Shown here piece by piece: positions 46,249 through 54,111 of a DNA stretch of 64,000 nt. The stretch is from Sulfurovum zhangzhouensis (GTDB taxonomy: Bacteria > Campylobacterota > Campylobacteria > Campylobacterales > Sulfurovaceae): the NCBI RefSeq assembly GCF_030347965.1, contig NZ_JAQIBD010000002.1:434001-498000 (forward strand). Reading direction: 5' to 3'. Numbering within the stretch: the first letter of the stretch is position 1; the number at the start of each line of letters is the position of its first letter. The position numbers and the translations under genes are program-made. Under the pieces are notes generated by a model. The model made no database searches and had not been told where the DNA came from. It worked only from the letters and a program-made list of their open reading frames with translations.

Positions 46249-47069
46249 GTTTTTGCACCCAGTTTTTTGATCTCATTACAGGTAAATCCTGCTTCTTTTC
46301 TAGCATTCACATTGATATGAGGACGGTGTTTGCTCAAGAGTTTATAACGCTCTAGGATCTCAAAATAGACAGATTCATCTAACCCCTGCTGTGCACAAAG
46401 ATACTTAAACCACTTATCTCCTTTATGTACATGATCGATCTCTTCATCATAGATGATATTCAATGCATCGATAAGTTTTGCAACAAGCGGATTTTTACGT
46501 TTGTTCTCAAGCTTTTTGATGATCTGTGGATTCACATCAAGTCCGCTTGCCTCATAGTATCGAGGGACAACCGCCATGCGGTCAAGCAAATCATGTGCCG
46601 TGTGTACTGCAGCATCAAAAAGCCCGCAATGTACCGGAAAATCACCGTAACGATACCCCAAGATATCCAGCAGTTCGATCAACATCTTGTAATGACGTAT
46701 TTCATCTTCTGCTACGATCAACCAGTCTACTTTATATTCCAGTGGCATTTGTGGAAAATGATAGACTGCATCCAGTGCCAGATCGATCGCTGAGTACTCA
46801 ATATGCGTAATGGCATGGACCAATGTTGCCAAACCTTCAGGAGTATCAAACTCCTTTCGGGTAGGAAGATCCCGAGGATTTACGATCGTACACGTGGAGG
46901 CATACGAAGGTGTTTCAAACATCACCGGTTCAAAATCCTGCGGTATGCTAACCGAATTTTGGTTACAATACTCCAAACATTGCGCGACCAGATGCTCTTT
47001 GAGCACTATATCATCACTGCGTATTGCAGTTTCTAATAAGTTATAAAAGTTATTATCATGCGTATTCAT
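46239..47069 (-). CDS. DUF455 ferritin-like protein
   Basis: The 276-residue protein is a DUF455 member: HAITHIEYSAIDLALDAVYHF, VAEDEIRHYKMLIELL and YDEEIDHVHKGDKWF supply the Glu/His pattern of a diiron ferritin-like bundle. The family is near tRNA-modifying MiaE-like proteins, but function here is unproven. I chose the ATG at 47069; the longer ORF would run into the divergent MBL gene. That start is 15 bases from the MBL start, with no ribosome site but a TATAAT seven bases upstream, so the mRNA may be leaderless. Confidence 0.82.
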   Translation of the reverse strand: MNTHDNNFYNLLETAIRSDDIVLKEHLVAQCLEYCNQNSVSIPQDFEPVMFETPSYASTCTIVNPRDLPTRKEFDTPEGLATLVHAITHIEYSAIDLALDAVYHFPQMPLEYKVDWLIVAEDEIRHYKMLIELLDILGYRYGDFPVHCGLFDAAVHTAHDLLDRMAVVPRYYEASGLDVNPQIIKKLENKRKNPLVAKLIDALNIIYDEEIDHVHKGDKWFKYLCAQQGLDESVYFEILERYKLLSKHRPHINVNARKEAGFTCNEIKKLGAKTCD

Positions 47070-47076
47070 TAGGAGA

Positions 47077-47082
47077 ATTATA
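47077..47082 (-). promoter_or_regulatory. TATAAT box suggesting a leaderless DUF455 transcript
   Basis: On the minus strand TATAAT is followed by TCTCCTA and then the ATG at 47069, the spacing expected if transcription starts at the ATG itself. No Shine-Dalgarno sequence is present. The hexamer lies within the 15-bp gap between two divergent start codons. Confidence 0.4.
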
Positions 47083-47084
47083 AC

Positions 47085-47690
47085 ATGCAAATCAAAATGC
47101 AACCTATGGGGCCCTACCAAACCAACTGTTATATTGTTACAGTAGAAGGAAAAGACTTTATCATCGATCCGGGTGTCGGTGCAACCAATTGGGTACTCAA
47201 TAACATTACTCATCCCGTAGCGATCCTCAATACACACGGGCATTTCGACCATGTTTGGAGCAACGCAGAGGTCAAAAAAGTGCTTAACCTTCCTATATAC
47301 TGTCCAAAGGGTGATGCCTTCATGCTTGCAAATGATCCCTTTTCCCAAGGTACGCCGCCAAGCCACCCTGATGTTCTCATTAATGGGGATGAAGAGTTTG
47401 AACTAGAAGGAATCAAGATCAGATTCCGTCATTTTCCCGGCCATACACCGGGCTGTTCGGTGATCGAGATAGGTGATGTATGGTTCAGCGGAGACTTTAT
47501 TTTTGAACAATCCATCGGACGATGGGACTTTCCAAACTCAAGCGGTAAAGACATGATCAAAAGTCTGGAAAAAGCGATGCAGATCAAAGGAGACTACACG
47601 ATCTATCCAGGTCACGGTATGAGTACCACACTCAAAGCCGAACAAAAAGTCATGCCATTTTGGATCAAACAGGTGAGGAGGACTTTATAA
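47085..47690 (+). CDS. Metallo-beta-lactamase-fold hydrolase (glyoxalase II-like)
   Basis: The 201-residue cytosolic protein has the zinc motif NTHGHFDHVW (49-58), FPGHTPGCSV, FSGDFIFEQSIGR and IYPGHG, the pattern of small glyoxalase II-like MBL hydrolases. The start at 47085 has an AGGAGA site. The last codons and the TAA lie inside a 37-bp sequence repeated 80 bases further on, so the protein's extreme C terminus may have been altered by that repeat. Substrate is unknown. Confidence 0.9.
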   Translation: MQIKMQPMGPYQTNCYIVTVEGKDFIIDPGVGATNWVLNNITHPVAILNTHGHFDHVWSNAEVKKVLNLPIYCPKGDAFMLANDPFSQGTPPSHPDVLINGDEEFELEGIKIRFRHFPGHTPGCSVIEIGDVWFSGDFIFEQSIGRWDFPNSSGKDMIKSLEKAMQIKGDYTIYPGHGMSTTLKAEQKVMPFWIKQVRRTL

Positions 47691-47794
47691 ACGTGAAGAG
47701 TTTCACGTTTAGTCCGACGGAACCGAAGCGGTGGAGCATAGCGACCCGAGTAGGCTAGAGGACTTTACAAACGTGAACAGTTTCACGTTTAGTC
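47678..47794. repeat. 37-bp direct repeat flanking a GC-rich spacer, with hairpins
   Basis: Copy A (47678-47714) and copy B (47758-47794) agree at 35 of 37 positions. Each contains an AAACGTGAA...TTCACGTTT hairpin. The first holds the stop codon of the MBL gene and the second holds the stop of the thioesterase gene on the other strand. The 43-base spacer is clearly richer in G+C than its surroundings (for example GACGGAACCGAAGCGG). The unit looks like a duplicated repeat element between convergent genes. Confidence 0.75.
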
Positions 47795-48172
47795 TAACAC
47801 ATGCTTATCTAATACAAACGTCGTAAAACTCCCCTCAAACACAAGCTTTGCATTTACAAAAGCTTGTACATCCACCTCTTTCTTTTTCCCTTTTTCACTG
47901 ACCACAGATGCTTTACACAACACAGCATCCCCTACCTTGACAGGAGCTGTAAACTTACAGCTTGATGCACCCAGCACCACATAAGGATCATTTACTGCAC
48001 TCATTGCTGCATAGTCTGCTGCACCAAAAACAAACCCTCCATGCACCAACCTTTGTGCATCTGCACACATATGTACAGTAGTATGCAGTAATACCTCAGA
48101 GTAGTTATCTTCGAGTTTGACAACCTTGCCGCATAGTGATGTATCGATATTTAAGTGGGTATTTAACTGCAT
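47789..48172 (-). CDS. Hotdog-fold thioesterase (PaaI/FapR-like)
   Basis: The 127-residue protein has a hotdog fold: RLVHGGFVFGAADYAAMSAV carries the central helix with its His, followed by the strand-rich KFTAPVKVGDAVLCKASVV region. Such proteins hydrolyse acyl-CoA or related thioesters. Substrate is unknown. Its stop codon lies in copy B of the 37-bp repeat. Confidence 0.78.
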   Translation of the reverse strand: MQLNTHLNIDTSLCGKVVKLEDNYSEVLLHTTVHMCADAQRLVHGGFVFGAADYAAMSAVNDPYVVLGASSCKFTAPVKVGDAVLCKASVVSEKGKKKEVDVQAFVNAKLVFEGSFTTFVLDKHVLD

Positions 48173-48249
48173 AAAGTACTTCCTCTTCGTTTTGGAAGAT
48201 TATAGCGATATTTTTTGAAAGGAGTTCAGGCTAGTGAGTTTATTAAAGA

Positions 48250-48352
48250 TTTGTGTTTAGAGTACATTAGATTTTTGCGATCTCTTGAAGGAGCTTACTA
48301 GATAGTAAGTGATTGAAAAGATCGCGAAAAGATGATGTGCTAAAAGCACAAA
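48250..48352. repeat. Large imperfect palindrome downstream of hsrA
   Basis: The halves pair along about 100 bases: TTTGTG/CACAAA at the ends (48250-48255 with 48347-48352), GCGATC/GATCGC (48277-48282 with 48320-48325) and a perfect CTTACTA-GA-TAGTAAG top (48294-48309). A small TGTGCT-AAA-AGCACA hairpin lies in its right half. It starts three bases beyond the hsrA stop. Confidence 0.6.
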
Positions 48353-48354
48353 AA

Positions 48355-49014
48355 TTAATAAGCGAATTTATAACCGCGGCGTCTTACCGTATGAATCACC
48401 TGGAAACCAAGGATCTGCTTGAGTCTTTTTCTGATCTGGTTGATCGCTACCTCAACGGTATTGTCACTCACATACTCAGGCTCTTCCCAGAGTGCATTGA
48501 TGATCTCATCTTTAGAAAAAACTCTTTTTTCTCTCAGTGCAAGGTATGCAAGGATATCAAATGTCTTTCCGTTAAGCGATACATTTTTATCATCATACTG
48601 TATTCTTTTGTTAGCAATATCAATCACAAGTTTATCGACTTCAACCTGTGTACCAAAAAGATGTCTCATATTTGCAAGTACTCTTGCAGCGATCAAGTCA
48701 GGCTGATCACAATGCTGATAGACTACATCATCAACTCCAAGCTTGAAAAATTCTGCTTGGCTCTTCGGCTTATCCGTTAGTATGATGATCTTTGTCTCAC
48801 TCTTTTTCTTCTTTACTTCATTTACATAACGTTCTAGTGAAAACTGTACCCCTTCATCTACGATGATCACCAGTTCATAATGTCTAAAGTCTGTGAAGTT
48901 TGTCGCATCGTACATATCTTTGGCATTATCTACAATACAAATAAAGTATTTATCTAACTCTTTTTCAAGTTCATTGACGAATTCATCGTCAAACCCTACG
49001 CTTAAAATTCTCAT
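48355..49014 (-). CDS. hsrA: Orphan OmpR-type response regulator HsrA/CosR
   Basis: The 219-residue protein matches H. pylori HP1043 (HsrA) and C. jejuni CosR, which are essential, phosphorylation-independent regulators of central and redox metabolism. The C-terminal winged helix has VEVAINQIRKRL and VRRRGYKFAY. In the receiver the phospho-acceptor position in HYELVIIVDEG is Val52 instead of Asp, and the usual switch lysine after VDDVV is missing. There is no partner kinase nearby. A tandem 12-bp repeat upstream may be its own operator. Confidence 0.92.
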   Translation of the reverse strand: MRILSVGFDDEFVNELEKELDKYFICIVDNAKDMYDATNFTDFRHYELVIIVDEGVQFSLERYVNEVKKKKSETKIIILTDKPKSQAEFFKLGVDDVVYQHCDQPDLIAARVLANMRHLFGTQVEVDKLVIDIANKRIQYDDKNVSLNGKTFDILAYLALREKRVFSKDEIINALWEEPEYVSDNTVEVAINQIRKRLKQILGFQVIHTVRRRGYKFAY

Positions 49015-49091
49015 ATTATTTACTGCTTTTATTGGTCTACAAAGAGTAAACCGAACCTTAAAGTTTGTTCGATTTCTCTGTTTAGTGGTAA

Positions 49092-49100
49092 ATTTATAGC
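49092..49100 (-). promoter_or_regulatory. -10 region of hsrA
   Basis: GCTATAAAT on the minus strand is an extended -10-like element about 78 bases before the hsrA ATG. It is placed so that the 12-bp repeat pair is centred near -53. Confidence 0.45.
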
Positions 49101-49127
49101 AAAAACAAGCTTATTTAAAAATAAAAC

Positions 49128-49151
49128 TAAGGTTATCTTTAAGGTTATCCT
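49128..49151. promoter_or_regulatory. Tandem 12-bp repeat, candidate HsrA operator
   Basis: TAAGGTTATCTT (49128-49139) is followed directly by TAAGGTTATCCT (49140-49151), 11 of 12 identical. Tandem direct repeats are the usual target of OmpR-family dimers. The site lies just upstream of the proposed hsrA -10 region. Confidence 0.5.
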
Positions 49152-49204
49152 AATGTTTTTTCAATCTAATCATACAAAATAAGCTTTTATTCTAGTATAA
49201 ATAT

Positions 49205-50110
49205 TTAGAGTGACTTTTTTGCTTTAATATAAACTCTTTTGGGTGCTGGATACCCCTCTACTGTTTTGTTTGGATCATTTGGATCAAGGAAATCCTCTAA
49301 ACTCTGCGTATCTATCCAGTCGGTTTTTCGTTGTTCATTGAGATCAGTTACCTTTGTTTCAAGTACCTCTACACACTCAAAGCCAGCACGATGACACCAG
49401 TTTTTCAATGCCGGTATCGTTGGGACAAAATAGATATTTGGTATTTTTGAGTATTTTCCTGCCGGGGTCAGTGCCACCTCTTCTTCTCCGTCTATCATAA
49501 AGGTATCAAGGATCAACTCTCCACCCTTCTCCAGCCCCTTATAAAGTGACTTGAGCATTGCTACGGGATCTGAACGGTGATAAAGCACTCCCAGACAAAA
49601 GAGTACATCAAATTTATGTTCATAAAACTCTACATGCTCTACCCCCAACATCTCATAAACGATATCCGATTTAACAAAATGGTTAATAAACTGAAACTGT
49701 GAGTAGTAGATAGCCGAAGGATCAAATCCTATCAGTTTTTTGGGATTTTGACTTTGCATACGAAAAAGGTAGTAACCATTATTGCATCCGATGTCGCCGA
49801 CGACTTTCCCTTCCAAATCAAAGTACGGCTCAAGAAGGTTATATTTGATCTGACTCTGCCATTCCGTATCGATAAAAAGCTCATTGATCCGGAAAGGTCC
49901 TTTCCTCCACGGCTTCATCAGTAGTGCGGTCTGCTTGATCTGATCAGCCTGCTCTTGTGTGAGATTCGGGATATCTATACTTACAACATCCCCAAGAGAG
50001 ACTGTGATATCTTCAAACTCCGGCAGCGCCTTGATTGCATCCTGAAACGGTACGATATTTTTCCACGTCAACCATGTTTGACGTTCTTCTCTAAGTTGAT
50101 TTAAGTCCAT
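49205..50110 (-). CDS. cmoB: tRNA U34 carboxymethyltransferase CmoB
   Basis: The 301-residue enzyme transfers a carboxymethyl group from carboxy-SAM to 5-hydroxyuridine at tRNA position 34. [50 protein letters not shown] and RTKFRSTDEQ-like EQRKTDW are family features. Its partner cmoA is not in the window. Confidence 0.93.
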   Translation of the reverse strand: MDLNQLREERQTWLTWKNIVPFQDAIKALPEFEDITVSLGDVVSIDIPNLTQEQADQIKQTALLMKPWRKGPFRINELFIDTEWQSQIKYNLLEPYFDLEGKVVGDIGCNNGYYLFRMQSQNPKKLIGFDPSAIYYSQFQFINHFVKSDIVYEMLGVEHVEFYEHKFDVLFCLGVLYHRSDPVAMLKSLYKGLEKGGELILDTFMIDGEEEVALTPAGKYSKIPNIYFVPTIPALKNWCHRAGFECVEVLETKVTDLNEQRKTDWIDTQSLEDFLDPNDPNKTVEGYPAPKRVYIKAKKSL

Positions 50111-50227
50111 GAGTGCCTTAATAATAAAGATAAAAAATGATTTTAAAGATAATAACCAACCTAAGACCGGTTATTTGCAATCAGGAGAAGAATCTCCTCC
50201 TGATAGAAAGATTTTCGATTGTAAAAT

Positions 50228-50764
50228 TTATTTGATATACGCTTTAATGATCTTTTGATCAAAGAACGGTCGACTCATCCTAGGGTCTACATCGACATTT
50301 TCAAGCTTACTTACCACATCTTGACCGGCAATCACCTCACCAAAAATAGTATGTCTTCCGTTCAACCATGGTGTCGGTACTGTAGTAATAAAAAACTGGC
50401 TTCCGTTTGTTTTAGGTCCACGATTTGCCATTGCAAGTAAAAACGGTCTGTCAAATACCACATTAGGGGCAAATTCATCCTCAAAATCTTTTTTCCAGAT
50501 AGACTCACCGCCTCTACCCGTACCTGTCGGATCCCCGCCTTGTATCATGAAGTCTTTAATAATTCTATGAAAGATCAATCCATTGTAGTAGCCGTTCCTT
50601 ACATGCGTCGTAAAATTTTCTACAGCTTTAGGCGCTATCTTAGGATAAAGTTTCAGTTCAATCTTTCCAAGATTGGTTTCAAGGACTACAACAGGAGCTT
50701 TCTCTTCTGCCTGTAACTGTAATCCACAAAATAATAGTGCAATCATCAATACTTTTTTTAACAT
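50228..50764 (-). CDS. Periplasmic cyclophilin-type peptidyl-prolyl isomerase
   Basis: The 178-residue protein has a signal peptide (MLKKVLMIALLFCGLQLQAE) and the cyclophilin core: FHRIIKDFMIQGGDPTGTG, NRGPKTNGSQFFIT and HTIFGEVIAGQDVV. It speeds proline cis/trans isomerisation, here in the periplasm. The small unknown gene at 50780 precedes it by 15 bases. Confidence 0.93.
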   Translation of the reverse strand: MLKKVLMIALLFCGLQLQAEEKAPVVVLETNLGKIELKLYPKIAPKAVENFTTHVRNGYYNGLIFHRIIKDFMIQGGDPTGTGRGGESIWKKDFEDEFAPNVVFDRPFLLAMANRGPKTNGSQFFITTVPTPWLNGRHTIFGEVIAGQDVVSKLENVDVDPRMSRPFFDQKIIKAYIK

Positions 50765-50779
50765 TACTTTTCTTCCGCC

Positions 50780-51070
50780 TTATAGTTGAAATATATCATT
50801 TTCACATTTATCTATTTTGAGCTCTCTAAGTAGCTTCTCAAAATAAACACCACTGTCTCTTTGTACATCTTCTTTAAACTCTACATAGAGGGTCTTATTA
50901 TTAAGATTGTCCCAGATAAGCGGTGTCATCTTCATCTCTTTATTGACTTTTACAATCGCTTCATTGACTTCATCAAGAAGACTCTGATCATTTCTGTCAA
51001 ATGTAAGACACATCCCTGCATATTTCTCTTCCATTCTCACACTTGCCTTAATTTGGCTACATCTATCCAT
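50780..51070 (-). CDS. Unrecognised 96-residue protein
   Basis: The ORF encodes 96 residues, with no signal peptide or membrane segment. It mixes helix and strand, has three cysteines including CSQ near the start and CEN near the end, and contains a MCLTFDRNDQSLLDEV segment. A start codon with a purine-rich stretch before it and tight spacing to the cyclophilin gene (15 bases) make it likely real. I recognise no family; a role cannot be given. Confidence 0.6.
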   Translation of the reverse strand: MDRCSQIKASVRMEEKYAGMCLTFDRNDQSLLDEVNEAIVKVNKEMKMTPLIWDNLNNKTLYVEFKEDVQRDSGVYFEKLLRELKIDKCENDIFQL

Positions 51071-51187
51071 CTTAGAATTAACTCCTAATCATTTATATCG
51101 TTGATTATAACGTAGAATAAATAAATCTCTTTGCGTTTACACTCTAATTTCTGTAACCTTCATTAATTCATAAGAAGCCTCTTGCTT

Positions 51188-52714
51188 TTATTTAGCGTAT
51201 GCTGTCGCTCTCGTCTCACGGATAACATTGACCTTGATCTCACCGGGGTACTGTACCTTTTCTTCGATCTCTTTGGCGATCTCCTTGCTTAAAAGCACAG
51301 ATTCATTATCCGAGATCTTATCAGCATTGACAAATACACGTATCTCACGCCCTGCATTGATCGCATACGCACTTGTGACATACTCTTTGGCAGTCGCAAT
51401 ATCTTCGATCTCCTGTACCCTCTTGGTAAAGCTTTCAAGTACCTCTCGTCTGGCACCCGGTCTGGCTGCAGAAAGTTTATCTGCAGCACAAACCGCAGCA
51501 GACTCTACCGAATCAGGTTCTTCATAACCATGATGTGCATAGATCGCATTGATCACCGTTGGATGTTCATGATATTTGCGGCAAAGCTCTACCCCCAGTT
51601 CAACATGTGAACCTCCATGCTCCTGTGTCAATGCTTTACCGATGTCATGCAGCAAACCTGCACGCATAGCAAGTTTTTCATCTCCACCCATATTGGCAGC
51701 CATCACTTTGGCCAAATTTGCTACTTCCAATGTATGTGCCAGTGCATTTTGTCCATAACTTGCTCTATATTTCATACGACCAAGCAACCTTATAAGCTCT
51801 TCAGCCATAGGAAAAAGCCCGAGATCTATGACGATATTTTCACCCTCTTCATAAGTTTTCTGTTCAAACTCTTTTTGTACTTTTTCATGCACTTCTTCAA
51901 TACGTCCGGGATGGATACGTCCATCTTCTACCAATATCTCTATCACACGTGTTGCTATCGCTCTTCTATATAAGTTGAACGAACTCACTACGATCACTCC
52001 CGGAGTCTCATCAATAATGATATCAACACCTAAAAGCATCTCCAGAGATTTAATATTTCGTCCCTCTTTCCCGATGATACGACCTTTATGTTCATCACTG
52101 GGAAGCGTAATAGTATTGATCAAGCGTTCACCGGCAAACTCACCTGCATAGCGCGTTGTAGCCTGAGCAAGGATATAATTGGCCTTCTTTTCACCTTCTT
52201 CCTTGGCTTCATGTTCGTACTTGCGTACTATGTCTGCTACCTCTGCGCGGCTTTGCTCTTCGACCTTCTCAAGGATAAAGGCTTTTGCTTCCTCTTTGGT
52301 AAGAGAAGCAATATGTTCCATTTTATCGATTGCTTCAGTGATCACAGCTTGCTTGTTCTGCTCTAGCTTTTCAAGGTTTCTCTCCTGTCTTTGCAGACTT
52401 TTTTTCTTTTCCTCAAAACGTTTTTTTTCAGACTCCATCACTTTTTGTTCAAGAATCACTGAGCGTTGACGTTCATCCAATTTTGATAAACGCTTTTGAT
52501 ACTCCCGTTCTTGCTCGATCTCATTTGCCTTGATTCTTACTTTACTGTTTTCAAGTATCTGTACAGCCTCATGTTCGATCGCCTTTGCTTTTGCTCTGCT
52601 CTCCAACTCCATATAAGAAAATTTACTTTGTGTACTGCTTTTTAACCAAAAGTAGCAACTTACTACGCCTAAAACAACTCCTGCTATGGAGGAGAGTCCA
52701 ATTGTCTCTATCAT
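51188..52714 (-). CDS. rny: Ribonuclease Y
   Basis: The 508-residue membrane-anchored endoribonuclease initiates mRNA decay. It has an N-terminal helix (SIAGVVLGVVSCYFWL), a long coiled coil (about 30-190), a KH domain with GRIIGKEGRNIKSLEMLLG, and an HD domain with HTLEVANLAK and LLHDIGKA. Length fits. It lies beside the cyclo-ligase gene as in C. jejuni. Confidence 0.97.
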   Translation of the reverse strand: MIETIGLSSIAGVVLGVVSCYFWLKSSTQSKFSYMELESRAKAKAIEHEAVQILENSKVRIKANEIEQEREYQKRLSKLDERQRSVILEQKVMESEKKRFEEKKKSLQRQERNLEKLEQNKQAVITEAIDKMEHIASLTKEEAKAFILEKVEEQSRAEVADIVRKYEHEAKEEGEKKANYILAQATTRYAGEFAGERLINTITLPSDEHKGRIIGKEGRNIKSLEMLLGVDIIIDETPGVIVVSSFNLYRRAIATRVIEILVEDGRIHPGRIEEVHEKVQKEFEQKTYEEGENIVIDLGLFPMAEELIRLLGRMKYRASYGQNALAHTLEVANLAKVMAANMGGDEKLAMRAGLLHDIGKALTQEHGGSHVELGVELCRKYHEHPTVINAIYAHHGYEEPDSVESAAVCAADKLSAARPGARREVLESFTKRVQEIEDIATAKEYVTSAYAINAGREIRVFVNADKISDNESVLLSKEIAKEIEEKVQYPGEIKVNVIRETRATAYAK

Positions 52715-52770
52715 CTATTCTCCTCACACCGTAAGAGGTAAATACTATCAGTCTACCTCTATATTTTATT

Positions 52771-53316
52771 CTATCCCGTGATAATCATGTCAGCGGTCAC
52801 ATCAAAATCGTCTGTAATAATCTCTTTGCTATAACATAATTCACGTGCTAAAAATACGGTTCTTTTAATATTTTTATTTTCTTTCTCAAAAAATCTATCA
52901 TACATACCTTTACCGAATCCAACACGTCTTTGTGTCACATCCAATCCCACTATCGGTACGATCGCCATATCAATTGCTTTTTGTCTATACTGTTTTGAAT
53001 CTTTGGGCTCTTTGATTCCAAATTTCTTTTTCTCTAGTGGTAATCTGTATTTTACCAACCTGAAACTTTTACCCTCCATAAACGGTACATAAAGCTTCCG
53101 ACCCTCTTTACGTAACTGTTTTATAAGCGGATAGAGGTTCACCTCTGTTCCCAGTGGAAGATAAAGCATGATATTTTGAGCATCAAAAGCGACAATCTCA
53201 CTGTAAAGTCTTTGCACAATGCTTTTATCCTTTGAATATGCACCTCTTTGAGATGCTTTTCGCAATTTCTCCAGACAAGATGCTCTAAACGCCCTTTTCT
53301 CAATGGTTTGCCTCAT
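52771..53316 (-). CDS. fthC: 5-formyltetrahydrofolate cyclo-ligase
   Basis: The 181-residue enzyme converts 5-formyl-THF to methenyl-THF with ATP. MLYLPLGTEVNLYPLIKQL, KFGIKEPKDS and VGFGKGMYDRFF are characteristic. It is divergent from the TlpA-like gene. The order rny, cyclo-ligase, lipoprotein, ftsY, radA is shared with C. jejuni. Confidence 0.92.
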   Translation of the reverse strand: MRQTIEKRAFRASCLEKLRKASQRGAYSKDKSIVQRLYSEIVAFDAQNIMLYLPLGTEVNLYPLIKQLRKEGRKLYVPFMEGKSFRLVKYRLPLEKKKFGIKEPKDSKQYRQKAIDMAIVPIVGLDVTQRRVGFGKGMYDRFFEKENKNIKRTVFLARELCYSKEIITDDFDVTADMIITG

Positions 53317-53431
53317 TTTTCAGTATACCTCTTTTTAATGCTCTTTGGTTATAATCTTTTTTTTAATTTATTATATCTAATGGGTATATCTAAAAACCCT
53401 GAATTGAATAATAACCCTGTAAAGGTATACT

Positions 53432-54097
53432 GTGAAAAGAACTAAGAATGCAATATTTATAGGTATACTCTTATGTATATCATTCTCATTCAACGGATGT
53501 GAAGAAAAAAAGACTAAAACAGATACGGAACTTCCTGTAGAAAACAGTACTGAAATCATAGGTGCTCCGGATACAAATATCACACAAAAAAAGATGTTCA
53601 CATCAACATCAGTAAAAGGGAAACCAGCACATAAATCTACAACTTCAGGTAGTTTACTATTTCAAGATCGCAGCGGGAAAAAGTATACACTGACTATACA
53701 AGGGGGGAAACTCTTACCTGATACTCAAAGTAAACCTATACTGCTGATCAACTTTTTCGATATGAATGATCATGATTCTATGGCGCAGATTCCTTATCTT
53801 ACAAAACTGCAGGATAAATATCATGACCGTCTCACGGTCTTGGGTATACCAACCAACCAATCAATAGATGAGGAAAACCTCAAAGCATTTATCAGTATGA
53901 ATCAAATCGATTATTTCATCTCTTATGATAGCTCACATGATACATTGATTAACATCTTTTCAGAACTATTGGATAGTGATAACTTAACTACTCCGACAAC
54001 ACTGTTGTATCATAAAGGAGAAACCGATTCTATCTATGAAGGTGCTGTTCCCATAGAGATGATTACACATGATATACTAATGATAAACAAAGATTAA
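53432..54097 (+). CDS. TlpA-like lipoprotein lacking the CxxC active site
   Basis: The 221-residue lipoprotein (lipobox FSFNGC, lipid Cys 23) has a thioredoxin-like domain from about residue 78. KPILLINFFD corresponds to the usual strand before the active site, but the redox pair is replaced: the two Cys positions are Asp113 and Ser116 in MNDHDSMAQIP. The cis-Pro loop TTPTTLLYHKG is kept. The only other cysteine is in the signal peptide, so it cannot do thiol-disulfide exchange. Start is GTG with AAAGG upstream. It is 14 bases before ftsY. Confidence 0.82.
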   Translation: MKRTKNAIFIGILLCISFSFNGCEEKKTKTDTELPVENSTEIIGAPDTNITQKKMFTSTSVKGKPAHKSTTSGSLLFQDRSGKKYTLTIQGGKLLPDTQSKPILLINFFDMNDHDSMAQIPYLTKLQDKYHDRLTVLGIPTNQSIDEENLKAFISMNQIDYFISYDSSHDTLINIFSELLDSDNLTTPTTLLYHKGETDSIYEGAVPIEMITHDILMINKD

Positions 54098-54111
54098 AGG
54101 ATAGTTCATTC

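Noticed and set aside
47070-47366. N-terminal extension of the DUF455 ORF to 47366
   Set aside because: It would overlap almost 300 bases of the MBL gene on the other strand and the extra residues have no family match; the ATG at 47069 fits DUF455.
48313-48780. 155-residue plus-strand frame beginning in the palindrome after hsrA
   Set aside because: It mostly lies opposite the conserved DNA-binding domain of hsrA and has no support of its own.
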